Positions 11,982 to 26,029 of a stretch of DNA of 64,000 nucleotides are shown here, piece after piece. The translations under genes were made by a program, and so were the position numbers. Every line of letters begins with the position of its first letter. Within the stretch, counting starts at the first letter, position 1. This DNA comes from Sipunculus nudus (taxonomy: Eukaryota; Annelida; Sipuncula; Golfingiida; Sipunculidae). The stretch lies in the NCBI GenBank assembly GCA_026874595.1, contig CM049308.1:47439327-47503326 (forward strand), given 5' to 3'. The notes beneath the pieces were generated by a model, which was not told the origin of the DNA, made no database searches, and saw only the letters and a program-made list of their open reading frames with translations.

Positions 11982-13088
11982 CAGTCAAGCCCGCTTATAG
12001 TCATATCGGTGGTGCATGCATAAATTATGATAATAACCGGGATGTGACATTATGCGGGCTTCAACATCGATGTCCTTTTGAGTCATAGAAGAAACATTAT
12101 ATCTCAAATTTTATTAAATAAATCGTCAATAGAAAGGAAACAGAATCGTTTATGAATATTTTTATTGCACAGCGGCATATCAAATTACGTTTATGCACAC
12201 CTGACAATTTATTTCCTGTAAGTTTTGTGCCACATGCTGCAACAACTGACAAAATCCGACTTGCCAACAGAAAGAGTTGTAGCGTCTGGGTCATGAGGTC
12301 AAATGTCTAAAAATATGGGGCACATTTATAAGGTTATGTGTAGGCAAACTATTTTACTAGATAATTATTTCCCTGACTATTGCGCCTTATTTTCTGGATA
12401 TCCTATTAATGACTCAAACTTCCATGATCGTCTTTATGACAGGATTGTTGGGGGAGCAGGCATCGTCATGCCATTGTCAACTTTCTGAAGTTTCGCCGCG
12501 ATTGAGGTTTTGGACCGGGTATCTCCTCCAATGCTCACAAAACCCCCAGCTTTTCGTAGACCCTAAAAGGGGATTTTCGGTCGAAAGCAACGTTTAGAGC
12601 TCGTGCTTCATATCATCTCTGCGAAACGTCACTGAGATGTAAACCACGGCCTTGCAAAGGCCAGTGGTTCATTATGTATGACATGTGATGGCAAACTTGA
12701 ACTTGTTAACGTACGAAGAAACGCAATGATGTTGATTACTGTGGTATCTTAAGACGTAAATTAGCTAAATGACAGGGAGTGACCTGCATGCATCACTGCA
12801 TAGCCTGCCGCACACAGGAGGGAGATGTTTTTGTTTGATACGTCTGACCTGTTACAGGCTCTTGGCCTCGTTGATCGCCCTGTCGGCGCCTGATGTGATA
12901 TTAACTGCAATCTGGTATCATTGTTAAGGGTTCTAAGCATGACAATAAGCGGGATTATGACAATATTCCATGATATTAAACAGTCAGATTTACCATTGTT
13001 TATGTAGGAAATGGTTTGGGATTTCAGATTTATGTGACAATAAACAGGATTTTCTATTAACCGATATGACACAAAGTGGGCTTAACTG
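11982..13088. mobile_element. Tigger/pogo-like non-autonomous element
   Basis: The left end CAGTCAAGCCCGCTTATAGT and inverted right end CAGTTAAGCCCACTTTGTGT both continue into GTCATATCGGT, giving terminal inverted repeats of about 30 bp. The left flank is TA (11980-11981); the right flank reads AA, perhaps a mutated TA. The CAG/CTG ends next to TA fit pogo/Tigger. The 1.1-kb body is less AT-rich than its surroundings and lacks a transposase frame. Confidence 0.72.
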
Positions 13089-13171
13089 AACTACATTTTC
13101 CCATCTTGTATCTTAAGAGTCAAGTGTATAGCTGCCAAGGTGCATGCAGTGCTACATACCAACTCACTAAT

Positions 13172-13735
13172 GTAGTAACAAGAATGCACCATGATCTGAC
13201 TGAATTCCTCAGATAGACAGAAGTAACAAGAATGGACCATGATCTGACGGTATTCCTCAAATAGACATAAGTAACAAGAATGCATCATGATCTGACTGAA
13301 TTCCTCAGATAGACAGAAGTAACAAGAATGCCCCATGATCTGACCGACTTCCACAGATAGACAAAGTAACAAGAATGGACCATGATCTGACTGAATTCCT
13401 CAGATAGACAGAAGTAACAAGAATGGACCATGATCTGATGGTATTCCTCAGATAGACAGAAGTAACAAGAATGCACCTTGATCTGAATTGATTTCCTAAA
13501 TAGACAGAAGTAACAAGAAGGTACAATGATCTGACTGAATTCCTCAGATAGAGAGAAGGTACAAGAATGCACCATGATATGAATTCATCAGATCGACAGA
13601 AGTAACAAAATTGGACCATGATCTGACTGAATTCTTCAGATAGACAGAAGTAACAAGAATGCACCATGATCTGACTGAATTCCTCAAATAGGCAGTTATA
13701 AAGATTGACCATGACCTGACTTAATTACTAAGGCA
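13172..13735. repeat. Second 48-bp satellite array, about 11 diverged units
   Basis: Same unit and orientation as 3608-5670 but more diverged. The right end (CTCAAATAGGCAGTTATAAA, then GATTGACCATGACCTGACTT) matches the left end of the main array near 3640-3670, so the two arrays share a junction variant. Confidence 0.9.
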
Positions 13736-14684
13736 GACACATACCACTGTTGGTAAAAGAGGTTAATTTCTAATACAGACAGGTGACCAATAATGGGTTG
13801 TCCTTGAATAATATGTAATTTCATAATGGGTGTATTATTACTATTATTATCATCATTATTAATATAAATATTAACCATTTCCTCAACCTAATTTATGTGT
13901 TAACAAATTACAAGATAAGGCTGGCCTAGTATTCTGCCAAATCATCTACTTCACCAAAAAAATATGTATTGTTGCATATCTATAGGAAACATAAATATAC
14001 TTATCAAACAAGATATCAATTCATTAAAGGGCTAGGAATTTCATCAGCTAAAACATATCATATGTAAATATAAAGTCAGATGTAGTCTCACTTAAAGTTA
14101 TCAGATCTGCTTTACATGCAGGACAGCATCAAAGGGAGGTAATACACACAGCCTCAACCAGTGTCACTGCCAGTGTTTTCCACATTCATGCATGTTATTT
14201 CCAGACATTCAAATGTCATTGAAGTAAAATGATGACAAACAAAAATGAAATGGTAAAACTAATGTATGAATTCATACATGCCTGAAGTAAAACTTAAGTC
14301 ACGGACCCTGTCATGTGAACAGCCTATTTTATAAAGTTTACAATAAAAGACCAGTCAAATATATTTAAAGATGTTGCAGTGATTTGAAGAAATATATTTT
14401 TTGTCAGACATGCAAGGAGAAAACTAAATATTCACTACTACCATGATAGACTGCTGTTAATATTGTACAGTTGTGATATAATAACAACAATAACAATGAG
14501 AATATTTGACTTGCAGCTATTGTTTATCAAATGTCAACAACATGGAACTTTAGTTGTTTGATTCATGGCCATTCCTTCTTGATGTTGTGAATGTTTGTCC
14601 TTTGAATATCAAACAATTGCTAATTAACTGAGGTTTCAATTGGAGATCACACTGAATACTAGTCTACACTTTTCAACTATTTTA
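13736..14684. other. Intron, nothing recognised
   Basis: AT-rich, no match to other repeats of the window, and no convincing exon on either strand. Confidence 0.4.
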
Positions 14685-16928
14685 ACAAGGCCTGCAAACT
14701 AATGCAAACCTGTGCAAAGTTTGGGAGTATGAATGGAGGTTTATTTTAAAATTTATTACTGATCCTCTTATGTCCTGCATATCTTACCTTCGTCATTATG
14801 ATTTCAGCAAAATGGAGGTTTCGGACTTGCACATTTCAGACTAGGACATTTAAACTAAGATGTATCAGTCAGGATATTTCAGATACCATAAAAACTCGCA
14901 TATAAGTCGATCTTGCATATAAGTCTATATGAATTTTTAGGGTAAATATCACGTAAAAAATTTTTTCAAGCCATTCTGGAGGTCAAAACAGGTCTGAAGC
15001 AGCATACATGACCATCGAGAGTAGTGTGACAGGCCACTGGGGAAAGGTGAATTGTATGACTGGCCACTCGTTTTTGACATTCATACCACTCCAATTTTTT
15101 TTTAAACTGTAAAAATGTCATTTGTTTTGCTGTGCAATCTATTTAAAAGTTATTGGGCATCATAAAGACTCTAAGATTAATAAATATAACAGGTTGATAC
15201 TTTAAGTATTTTGCAGAAATGAAGATCGTCTGACACCAAGAATCGGCAGGTGCGCGATAATAGAACAGCCAAGGATTTCTCACACTCTCCGTCATTGCTC
15301 ATTATTTAAAACTTCCAATGATTGTTTGTGTCAGATATCAATAAACATGACTATTTAAGCGTGTTACTAAAACAGGATTGTCGCGGATTTCTTTACATTT
15401 TATATAATCTAAATTGAAAAGTACACGCGATCAAGCGTGTCGCCTGAAAAGGCCACGTGACAGTGTAAGCTGTCCCCAGCTTGCTCATATCCGTGGATCT
15501 AAGGCAGGAATTTTATTATCAGAGATTTTAATGATACATTCTGAGAAAACACAAGGCCGTAAACGACAGTTTTATTCAAGTTTTAATTAACCCGGTCTTC
15601 CTTGCCTCCACAGACGGACGCACTAATGAACAATTACATGCGATATAACTGCATATATGCAGCGTAGGTATCCAGCATAGCGAACCGCAGAGTGAGAGCA
15701 CGGAAGTCAGGGCAACACGTGGACAACACGTCAGTCGTTCTTTGATCAAACTCCGTTTTCCTATCTTTTTGATGAAAGTTTTCGTGAATGAATCATATAT
15801 TTCACATTCTGTGAAGTACTAATTTTGACTAAGTCTTGCAGGTTTTGTGTTCGTTTGTTCATAGCTATATCAATATCAGGTTGAACTTTGGTCTATTCCC
15901 CCCCCCCCAGGCATTCACTACGATTTGGGGTGATTTTTAAGTAGGAACTTCCGAACGGAGTGATAATTTCCCACGCATGTAAGTACACAGGTGAACAGCG
16001 TGACCTAGTTTTGGGCTTCTTGGGCCAGGCAGCCATCTCCATACTGAGTGAACGCTAATCGGTGCTGTAATCAGCCATTTGTCACCTGCCTGTAGTTCAG
16101 GTACCACGGCCCACAGGGTTTTACCGTTTACATGTTTGCAAACTTACGCAAGCACCAAATGTTTTTGTGGGGAAATACTGTAACATAATTGGATGTCAAA
16201 TACACGGGGGCCGATGCCCAGGATTAAATCCCAACTGATTATGCAATACCCGTGCCTCTTGCACTCGTACTTAATCGCCCTTGAATGAAGTTCATTATAG
16301 CTATTTGCGGGTCATTTCCTGGTTGTCATCAACCATGTAAACTGTAATCATTTTAATATACTGCATTATTCAAATGAAAGAACAGCGTAAATGGTCAAAA
16401 TTTGAAGAAAAAAAAAAAAAAATTGGGAAACCTTATTAGATTGTATTTTTGGACCGAACGGGCGAATTGTGTACATGACTTCACCGGAAACAGATATCTT
16501 GTTGTCAATCAGTCAAGACATTCTTGCCGGCAGCTTGACTAAGTTGGTGCAAAATTTTGCCTCTCAGGCTTAGACCTGCACATAAGTCATCTCCCCTTTC
16601 TTGGATTAATTTTTTGGGAACAAATTTCTCAACGTATATGCGGTTTTTTACGGTATGTTCTTTTTGCCAGGCAGGATTACTGGGACAGATGAACAGACAA
16701 TTTGGCAGCATGGTTTCGGAGAAGAACATTTTAAGACGTTTTTAGCTTTTTCCCTATAAAATCTAAGAAAATGCAGTTAGCTAGGAAATAAGCAAACTCA
16801 ACAGAATTTTTTAGATGATTTTTTTTTGCAAAAAATTTGGTGATGCTAGCTCCTGCACTTTATGAGATAGCTATGATGCACAACAGACGACGCCACACCA
16901 TAACATAAGCTCACAGATTCGCTAAAAA
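14685..16928 (+). mobile_element. P2 element carrying a nested TIR element
   Basis: The 5' end is ACAAGGCCTGCAAACTAATG then CAAACCTGTGC; the 3' end is AAGCTCACAGATTCGCTAAAAA with GCTAAAAA at 16928. The first 200 bp match 38384-38565. The middle (14884-16655) is a separate TIR element. The part after it is P2 interior (TTTTTAGCTTTTTCCCTATA). Confidence 0.7.
14884..16655. mobile_element. TIR DNA transposon remnant, TACC ends
   Basis: The left TACCATAAAAACTCGCATAT and inverted right TACCGTAAAAAACCGCATAT are terminal inverted repeats of about 25 bp starting at TA. The 1.77-kb body has mixed composition (a C run at 15899-15908 and a CG-richer stretch at about 15220-15740) and no transposase frame. 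Superfamily not assigned. Confidence 0.7.
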
Positions 16929-18560
16929 TGCAAACCAAGTTTTTTCAAACAGTTGAAAGATGTAGTTCCACTAGTTCTAATCTGGGCATTCTGCATCTAG
17001 ACGATGTGTCTAGACATCTTGACAGTGTGTCTAGATGTCTAGACACATTGTCTAGACACCAGACAGAGCCAGGTCAGTTGCCATGGTGATGTCTGGACCT
17101 CACCTGGTTGAACTGAGTGACTCTTGACTTGGCATGTTGAAACTTGGCATGTTGTCAAATCTGTTTTCAAACTGAAAACCTTTTTCAATTGGCTACAATG
17201 CTTTTTTAAAGCTGCATTTACCCAATCTATTCTTATAAAACTGGCAGAACCCTACCATAGAATAATTCTTGTAAAGTTTAAACCAATTAGCTAAACAGTT
17301 TCATCATAAAACAGTGTATAAGCTAGAAGAGTCTAAAATTACATTTTTGCTTGTAAAAAACATCAATGTAGGTGGTGCCACCAAAACCTCAATTTCAGAT
17401 ATGACTTATGTGACAAACATTGGCATAAAATTTGGTAATTATAGCTCCACCAGTCTTGTATACGACAAAGCTATTCGATATGTACAAATATGCCCAATTT
17501 CAGGCTGATATATCAAATTCCTCCATAGAAATAAGTAGCCACATAGACTGTACAAAAGTCATCGTAGGTGGCGACACCTGTCTTGCAAACGAGAAAGCCA
17601 TCAAAGACACATAGACAGGCCAAAATATCAGGCCAATGCATCAGACTTACCTTGAGTCTGATGCATGGGGCTGACCAGGATAAGGTGAGAAAGGCAGTTG
17701 CTCCGAGTGAACTGTGACAAATTGCTAGCTCAGGCTACTGCACTGAGTGAACTCATGACCTGCACCTGGCTAGACTTAGTGAACTTTTGACCTGTACCTG
17801 GTTGCACTGAGTGAACTCTTGACCTGTTGCATAATCTGACACAGTGGACAGTCTGCCAACACTATAAGTAGAATGCAGCTACTGCATTGAGTGAACTCCT
17901 GACCTATATCTGGCTGCACTGAGTGAACTCTTGACCTGTTGCCTAATCTGATACAGTTGGCAGTCTGCCAAAGCTATAAACAGATCCAGACTGACCTTTG
18001 GCCTGTTGCCAAATCTGAAATAGTACCCAATCCATTGCATAAGCTCACAGATTGACTCCACATGCAGCCCTCAGGGGCATGACACATGAGGTGATGATAA
18101 GATACTCATGAGGTAATCACATGCTATCTATGAGGTGATCACATGGTGCCCATGAGGTGTTCACATGTCACCCATGAGGTGATCACATGCCTTGTGCTTG
18201 GCTGCACTGATTGAACTCTTGACCTATATCTGGCTGCACTGAATGAACTCTTGATCTGTTGCCAAATCTGAAATAGTTGGCAGTTTATCAACCTATTTAA
18301 AGATACAGACACAACCTTGGCCTGTTGGTAAATCTGTTTACACATACTGAAATACTTTGGCTAAAACGCTTTTTTTTCAAGCTGACATATTCATAAACTT
18401 CTAATCAAAATATCTAGAATAATAAAAGATGCAGTCCTTTCATTGTTAAAGGTCCAATAACTCTGCCAATAATCATTCAAGTAAACTTGAACAAAGGCCA
18501 CCTACGAATAATTTTTGTGCAATGTTACAGAAGTTATAATTGAAACAATAATTTTGTAGA
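16929..18560 (+). repeat. P2-type sequence without clear ends
   Basis: 16960-17400 matches 20-500 (TCTAGAC tracts, Ca. GATGTCTGGACCTCACCTGG). 17430-18560 matches 6500-7560, with short repeats around GAGTGAACTCTTGACCTG and CATGAGGTGATCACATG. No 3' terminus is seen before the composition changes near 18560. Confidence 0.65.
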
Positions 18561-18589
18561 AGAACACTACTGCAGTCCTCAGTTTGAAA

Positions 18590-18965
18590 TAGACATAATA
18601 ATAGCCAAGCCAAAGCCAAAAGAAGTATACGCTCATCGAGCAGCTACAGGTTGCTGCGGTCAAGACCTCAGCCCTGTGCGCTCCTTAAGCATGTTCTCTG
18701 AGCCAACAGTCGCAGTGCCACACCAAGCCAAGCAGGGAGCCGTAGAGGGCGCCATCTTCTCTCCTGGGTTGAAGTCCTTGTTAGAAAGCTACAGCATCAA
18801 CAGCCACAAAGCCCGAAGTAACCCGCATTCCCTCCACCAATCCCAGCAGCGGAGACCCAGCCATGCCATTCGAGAACCGAACTTGATCCTTGTGAACGAC
18901 CTTACTTCGAGATGCAAAGCCCTTTTACTTGCAATTTCGGTCATTTGGACCGTTTAACCAGTTTC
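18590..18965. other. GC-richer island of unknown nature
   Basis: Composition rises sharply compared with both flanks. On the plus strand an open frame of 93 codons (18676-18957) covers it, but it matches no family I know and lacks exon borders that would join it to TMEM62. It could be the 3' part of a retroposon or SINE. I see no poly-A tail or tRNA-like box to prove this. Confidence 0.35.
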
Positions 18966-20716
18966 CCAGTTATGCCATTAGACCAACTTAAGCTTTTCAC
19001 AACTCATATTCTGATATGATTGAAAGAACCATGTTCTAGGATAATTCTTTTGAAATATTGAACAATTCAACTTGACAGTTTCATCATAAACATTAATGCT
19101 GAAAGAGGCTAAAATTATTGAGGTTTTTGCCCATAAAAAAGGTCAATGTAGGTGGCACCACGAAATCTGCAACTTCAAATATGAGTAATGTGACCAACAT
19201 TTGCACAATACTTGGTAATGCTAGCTTCTGTCATTTCTGAGATTACTATGTCAGTATGCTTACTTGGCCAAATAACTAAGTTAAATTTGTGTAACTCCAC
19301 TAAAATTCATCAAATGCAAACCATTTGCACAAACTCGAGAGGGCTTGCCTGTGGGATCATTTCTGTAAAATATTGAACAATGTGGCTGGACCATTTACAA
19401 GAAGACGACTTTTAAAGGTTTTTCAGCTTTTTCCCTATAAAATCTAAGTAAATGCAGATAGCAAAAAATAAGCCAAATCCTACAACATTTGATATGTGAC
19501 AGATTTTTGCATAAAATCTTGGGATGGTAGCTCCTGCTATTGCTGAGAAATTATGGGTTAATGTACAGATGACCAATGACCCCCATGCAAAAAAAGGTCA
19601 ATGCAGGTGGCACCACTGGCATAAAATTTGGTGATGATAGCTCCAGCCATTTCTGAGATTGTCATTTTAATATGCTTTTTTGGACAGATGACTAAGTTCA
19701 ACTTTAAAATTCATCCTTTGGAACCATAATAGACAATTGTTATAAGAATTATTCAGGGAATTATTCTTGTAAAATATTAAACAAATAGGCCTCAGCTGCT
19801 CAGTCAAATAACGTTTTGCAGGTTTATAACTCATATGGGAAAAGCAAAATACAGCAAAATGGCTAAGATAAGCTTCCCATAACTCTGCCAAAAAATCACT
19901 GAACCAAAACCATTTGAACAAACTTGAATTATCAACATCTAAGGATAATTAATGTGTGAGATTTTAGAATTTGGCCCAGTGGTTTTTAAGAAGAAGATCT
20001 TTGTAGCCACTGAGCTAAATTGGGCTGTTATGGCATATGGCTAAATTCAGCTTCCCATAACTCATCCAAAAGTCACTGAACTAAGACCATTTAAACAAAC
20101 TTCAGAAAGTACTACCCTAGGGTCATTTCTGTGTGATATTAAACAATTTGGCCATATGGTTTTTTGTAGCCGTCAGTATGATACAGACACTGATGACCCA
20201 CGTACAAAAAAGGCCGATGCAGGTGGAGCCACCAATACCTCAATTTCAGATATGACTCATGAAACCAACATTGGCATAAAATTTGGTGATGATAGCTCCA
20301 GCCGTTTCTGATATTTTAGTGTGCTTTTTAAACAGATGATTAAGTTCAACCTCCAGTAATTCAGCCAAAAATCTCCAAAATGGAACCATTGGAACAATTT
20401 GAGAGATATTGTTCCAGAGATTATTTCTGTGAAATATTGGACAATTTGGCTGAATAGTTTCAGAGAAGAAGATTTTAAAATTTTTTTCCAGCTTTTTCCC
20501 TGTAAAATCTAAGAAAATGCAGTTAGCCAAAAAATAAGCAAAATCCGATAGACTTTTTTAGATGACTAATTAAATTTCGTGATGCTAACTCTTGCCGTTT
20601 TTAAGATAGTATGGGTTAACATACAGACGCCGGACGATGGCTGACGGACACTGGACCACAGACAACAGACGCCAGACGATGCCCCACCATTACATAAGCT
20701 CACAGGTTCACTAAAA
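18966..20716 (+). mobile_element. P2 element 3' part with repeated inner modules
   Basis: It contains four to five diverged copies of a module with AAATTTGGTGATGATAGCTC and GAAATATTGGACAATTTGGC. It ends TAAGCTCACAGGTTCACTAAAAA near 20716. The 5' ACAAGG start is absent. Confidence 0.65.
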
Positions 20717-21611
20717 AGTATAATAATCTTTAATCTGCATTTCTGGTCATGGCTGTGACAGTATTGCTTTATGGCATGCATATACATCAAAGCTTCCATC
20801 ATGTCTGTTTGGAACAATTAAATATTCCATTCTTAGTTTCTGCATATAAAATCCCTTTCACTCTAGCTTGCTTTTGTCTTGACATCCCAAAAAGACAATG
20901 TTTCACATATACCGCGCCATAAATAATACAGAAAGCTGGAAAATCTGAAGAAAAAAAATTAAGAATTCCAGGTAGTATATTATTTGATCTGTTCTGACTG
21001 TTCAATCATTTTCTTTTTAGCTTTACAAGACTATGTTTTTAAGTTTTGACAAGTTGTAATAATTTTGAACTATAAACTTGTGAAATTTATCAAATTTGCA
21101 ATGATAAATATAGTGTCTAAGTGCAACAAGAAGTCTTAAGACGTAAACTTATTTGTATATCCAGAAGTTATAAACAGTGGTAAGCTGGTAAAGCTGCTAT
21201 GCAACCGAACTTATTATCTTTTTCTAATTCACATCTATCTGAAAACAAATATGTTTAATGAAGTGAATAAAACACAGACGCTGGTTTGAAAATGTATTGT
21301 AGTGTAGAAAACAAACTTTGAAAACTCTTAAAGAATACGTAATTTCCCTGCTGAATCTCTTAACTACTTAATTGCCAGTCATTTGCATTTATGGCCCAAG
21401 AATACTCTCCTGTGATTGGTTTTAACTCTCCATTTGTTATTAAGAAAGTGACCTTATTAGCCAATCATAAGAGTTATACCAATTAAGGTGATCTAATGTA
21501 CATGGCCACTAAACATTTAATTTATCAACAACCTTTTTGGATTAGGCAGACAATTTTATTTTTTCTGGAATGAGGTAATTGGAGGTCAACAGGTTTGTAA
21601 ACCAAAAAATA
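20717..21611. other. Intron, nothing recognised
   Basis: AT-rich. No repeats shared with the rest of the window and no exon-like frame. Confidence 0.4.
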
Positions 21612-24450
21612 AACAAGGGACCTACGGGTCACGTCGCTCAGCTGAATTTTGGAAAATATTAGTAACTGCAAAATATTTTTGTTTCTTATGGTTTTTCCAT
21701 GTATATTACCATTTGAAAAGGTAAGAGAAAATGGCCCAGCTTAAATGAAACTCTGTAAATGATAGAATAATGGACATGAGCTAAAGCATATGGACTGTGT
21801 AATAAATGAAACCTTTGGCCTGAAACCATTTAGTGATGCACCAAGGAAAAAAATGGGCTTACGGTAAGTGTCATATAAAAGTTCCATTTCATAAACAAAT
21901 AATGTGTGAAGGTAATTAATTTTTCAAAAGTTAAATATATGGCCATAAGAGTTTAAAATTAATCCCACAAAGTTTGACCAATATTTCTAATTTTAAAAAC
22001 TAGATAACTAGGCCTCACCAACTTTAAGAGATATGAACGAAATGCTACAAAGTATTTATGTCTACTTAAATCTTGTCAGTTAGCACTTTCATTAGGTCCT
22101 AATATTTTACCATATATGAATATTAGGATTAAATTCCTGAACATTTTTTTTCTTTAAAAAAAAATCAAAATTGTCCAAGTCTCAACGAAAAGAATTTTTT
22201 AACATTAAAATTATCAGCTTTGTCTTGTATATTAGTCCTGTGTATCGAGGAGGTGGGTTCAGTGAGGGGTCTCTGTTGTTACTGTTCATCGCTGAAATTA
22301 TAAGATCCATCTTGTTTAGAGTACAGGTCTGTCAACGGAATGGGGGGGGGGGGAGGGGAGAGAAAGGCTCCCTGTGGTATTTATGCTGGCAGCCTGATCA
22401 AGCTCAACAAGAGAGAGGGCTTGCCGGAGTGATGGGATTACATAACAGCCTGGGGAGCATAGAGAGTTGCATTGAATGACCTAGAGTGACCTCAGTGGAC
22501 TGCTTGACAATGTAAGGGAATACAACAAGAGCCTCAAAACAAATTCAATAACTAGCCTAATTTTGCAGCTTTTATTTTTCATATTTAAGATTTTAACAAA
22601 TTTAATCCTTATGTGTACATGCTGTGAAAATAACATCCACAGTACTTACAGGAAAAAATTGTACCTTGGCCAAAGTTGGGCAAAATTTAAGGTACTGATT
22701 TTATATTTATGCTAATAACTTAAAAAAATTGCAAATTTCAGATCTAATTTTCCGTATACAATTGAATCTTGATTAAATGCTGTTATATTCCTGATAAAAA
22801 GTCTCAGCCATTCTTATGTTAAGTGAGTAAATATATATCCTGATTTTTTACAAAGTGCATTATGTTTGGGCCTATAACTTCAACAAATTATGCAATACTG
22901 ACCTAAATTTTGGTATGTACATTGGAAATGTATGGAAGAATATGAATATTTACAATTACATCTAACATTATGCCAATTTTTGGATAACCAGGTAAACAAA
23001 AGTAGGGTCATGATGCTAGAAAATACAAATACATTAAGTCTTCTAAAAAACTTCAATAGCTAGACTATTTTTTAAGCTTATACTTTCAAATTCAAAATTC
23101 ATCAGATTAAATCCATATGTAAACTGGCTGTGAAAATTAAATCAAATGTACTTATAAGAAAAAACCGTGCCATGGTCAAATTTAGGCAAAATTTAAGGTA
23201 CCAATTTTTTATTTTTGCTAATATTTTTAAAAATTTAACAGATTTTGATCTAATTTTGGGTATACAACTTAATTTTGATTAATAAAAGATATATTACTGG
23301 AAAAAAGTCCATAGCTTTAAAATGTTTTGTGTTAAGTAATAAAATATCTTTCCTGATTTTTTACAAAATGCATTATGTTTGAGCCCATAACTTTTTTTAA
23401 ATCATGTTATACAGACCTAATTTCTGGCATGTACATAGGAACTATATAGAGGAATATTTATGGTAAATATGAGGAAAAACAGGTGAGTGGTTTCGTAGTT
23501 AGGCTGTCCTGAAATGTGAAAATAGGTTTTTAATAAAAAATTGAGGTTTTTCCTTAACTCAAAGGAACAAAGTCGCAAAGACCCAGTTTTTGGCTTGCAA
23601 TGGTAGGAGATCTTGGGGACATCTAACATTATGCCAACAACCTTGAGAGCATACAGAGCTGCACTGAATGACCAACAGTGACCACAGTGGACTGCTTGAC
23701 AATGTAAGGGAATACAACAAGAGCCTCCAAAAAAATTCAATAACTAGCCCAATTTTGCAGCTTTTATTTTCAAATTTCAGATTTTAACAGATTAAATCCC
23801 TATTTGTACATGCTGTGAAAATTAGATCCACAGTACTTACAGGGAAAAAACGTGCCATGGACAAAATTGGGCAAAATTTAAGGTACCAATTTTTTATTTT
23901 TGTTAATATTTTTTAAAATTTAAAAGATTTTGATCTAATTTTGGGTATACAATTTAATTTTGATTAATTAAAGTTATATTACTGGAAAAAAAGTCCATAG
24001 CTTTAACATGTTTTGTGTTAAGTGTTCAAATATCTTTCCTGATTTCTTACAAAATGCATTATGTTTGGGCCCATAACTTTTTTAAATTATATAATACAGA
24101 CCTAATTTCTGGCATGTACATAGGAACCATATAGAGGAATATTTATGGTAAATATGAGGAAAAACAAATGAGTGGTTTTGATATTAGGCAGTCCTGAAGT
24201 GTGAAAATAGGTTTTTAATAAAAAATTGAGGTTTTTCCTTAATTTCTCAAAGGAACGAAGTCGCAAAGACCCAGTTTTCGGCTTGGTAGGAGATTTTGGG
24301 GACATCTAACATTATGCCGAATTTTGGATTCCTAGGTCTTACGGTTTCAAAGGTGCCACATCTATGGAAGGACGGACGGACAGACGGACGGACGACGGAC
24401 AATGGACCACGACTATAGCTCAGATGACTTATAGTCAGCTGAGCTAAAAA
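21612..24450 (+). mobile_element. P1 element, both ends present, three inner units
   Basis: The 5' end is ACAAGGGACCTACGGGTCAC then GTCGCTCAGCTGAA; the 3' end is GATGACTTATAGTCAGCTGA plus GCTAAAAA at 24450. Three tandem units of about 600 bp start near 22500, 23030 and 23710, each with GGCCCATAACTT-like and ATTTAAGGTACCAATTT words. A G run at 22341-22354 and a GGACGGACAGACGGACGG tract before the end are seen. No transposition protein is encoded. Confidence 0.77.
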
Positions 24451-24523
24451 AACTCTGGCCTAACAGAAAGGCCAATTTCCCTTCTGTGCAAGTCACATTC
24501 CAAGACTTCTCCCAGTTTACTCA

Positions 24524-26029
24524 ACAAGTGACCCATGGGTCATGACGCTCAGCTGACTGGGAAGAGATTTGCATAAAGGAAATTTTATCATCTGAATGGT
24601 AGAATATAACCATTCAACTGAAGCATCAAACAGATTAACCAACAGGCTGAGATTGTGTCTGTATTAATATATCTCAAAAATAGAGAAAAAATGTGTAAAC
24701 TTTAAAAAAAATACAGGTGGCTCCACCAGTCTGCAGAAACTAATAAAAACACTTAATGGTCAATATCCATGCAAAGAAGCATGGTGGTCTCTGGATTAGT
24801 TGTTCAGATACTTCAGCTTTTGTATCAAATTTTCCATTATTCTGAGGGATACTTTGGAGTCCTATAACTTAAAGGATATGGGTAACAGAGACCTAATTTC
24901 AGGTTTTCATAGACACTTTTCATGGGCCTCCTTGCATGACAAGAATGAAGATTCTAGGTCCAGTTGTTACAATTTGTACCCTGTTGAGAGATAACCACAT
25001 CTTTAAAGAAAAAAATAGAGGTGGCACACCCAGTCTGCTAAAACTGATGGAACATGTAATGATCAATATGTATGCCAAAAATCATGAGCATCAGTGTTGT
25101 AGTTATTGAGATACTGGAGTTTTTGTATCAAATTTTTCATTATTCTGGGGGGTATTTTGGAGCCATACAGCTTAACGGATATGGGTAACAGAGAACTAAA
25201 TTAAGGTTTCCATGGAGATTTTTCATGGGTCTCCCTGTGTATAAAGAATGAAGATTCTAGGTCCAGTTGTTATGATTTGTGCCATGTTAACAGATGTTCA
25301 TATCTTTAAAGGTCTCAAAAATAGAGAAAAAAATTTTTAAAAAGCCCGAACAAATGTATGTGGTGCCACCAGGCTGCAGAAACTGATGAAACACTCAAAT
25401 ATCCATACAAACAATTATGGTGATCTCTGCATTAGTTGTTCAGATACTTCAGCTTTTGTATCAAATTTTCCATTACTCTGAGCTGTACTAAGGAGATCCA
25501 TAGCTCAAAGGATATAGGTAACAGAGACCTAATTTCAGGTTTCCATGAAGACTTTTTATAGGTCTCCTTGTGTGTCAAGAATGAAGATTCTAGGTCCAAT
25601 TTGAACCCTGTTGACAGATAACTACATCCTTAAAGGTCTCAAAAATAGAGAAAACAATTTGTAAAAAAATTGAAAAATACAGGTGGCGCCACCAGTCTGC
25701 AGAAACTGATGAAACATCTCATGATCAATATGTATGCCAAAAATCATGACTATCAGTGATGTAGTTAATCAGATATTGAAGTTTTTGTATGAAATTTTTT
25801 ACTATTCTGGGGGGTACTTTGGGCCCCATAGCTCGAAGGATATGGGTAACAGAGACCTAGTTCCAGGTTTCCAAGGAGATTTTTCATGGACCTCTCTGGA
25901 TGTAAAGTAAGAAGATTCCAGGTCTAGTGGTTACGATTTGTGCCTTGTTAATGGGCAGACGGCCGGATGGACGACTGACAAAGAGTGATCGCTATAGCTC
26001 AGATGACTTACAGTCAGCTGAGCTAAAAA
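24524..26029 (+). mobile_element. P1 element, both ends present, four inner units of about 320 bp
   Basis: The 5' end is ACAAGTGACCCATGGGTCAT then GACGCTCAGCTGAC; the 3' end is AGATGACTTACAGTCAGCTG plus AGCTAAAAA. Four tandem units begin near 24714, 25020, 25355 and 25680 with CAGGTGGC(G/T)CCACCAGTCTGCAG. The body differs from the P1 copy at 21612 although the ends agree, so the P1 ends mobilise different bodies. Confidence 0.77.

Noticed and set aside
18676-18957. 93-codon plus frame in the GC-rich island as a gene
   Set aside because: No recognised family and no supporting splice context; kept only as an odd island.
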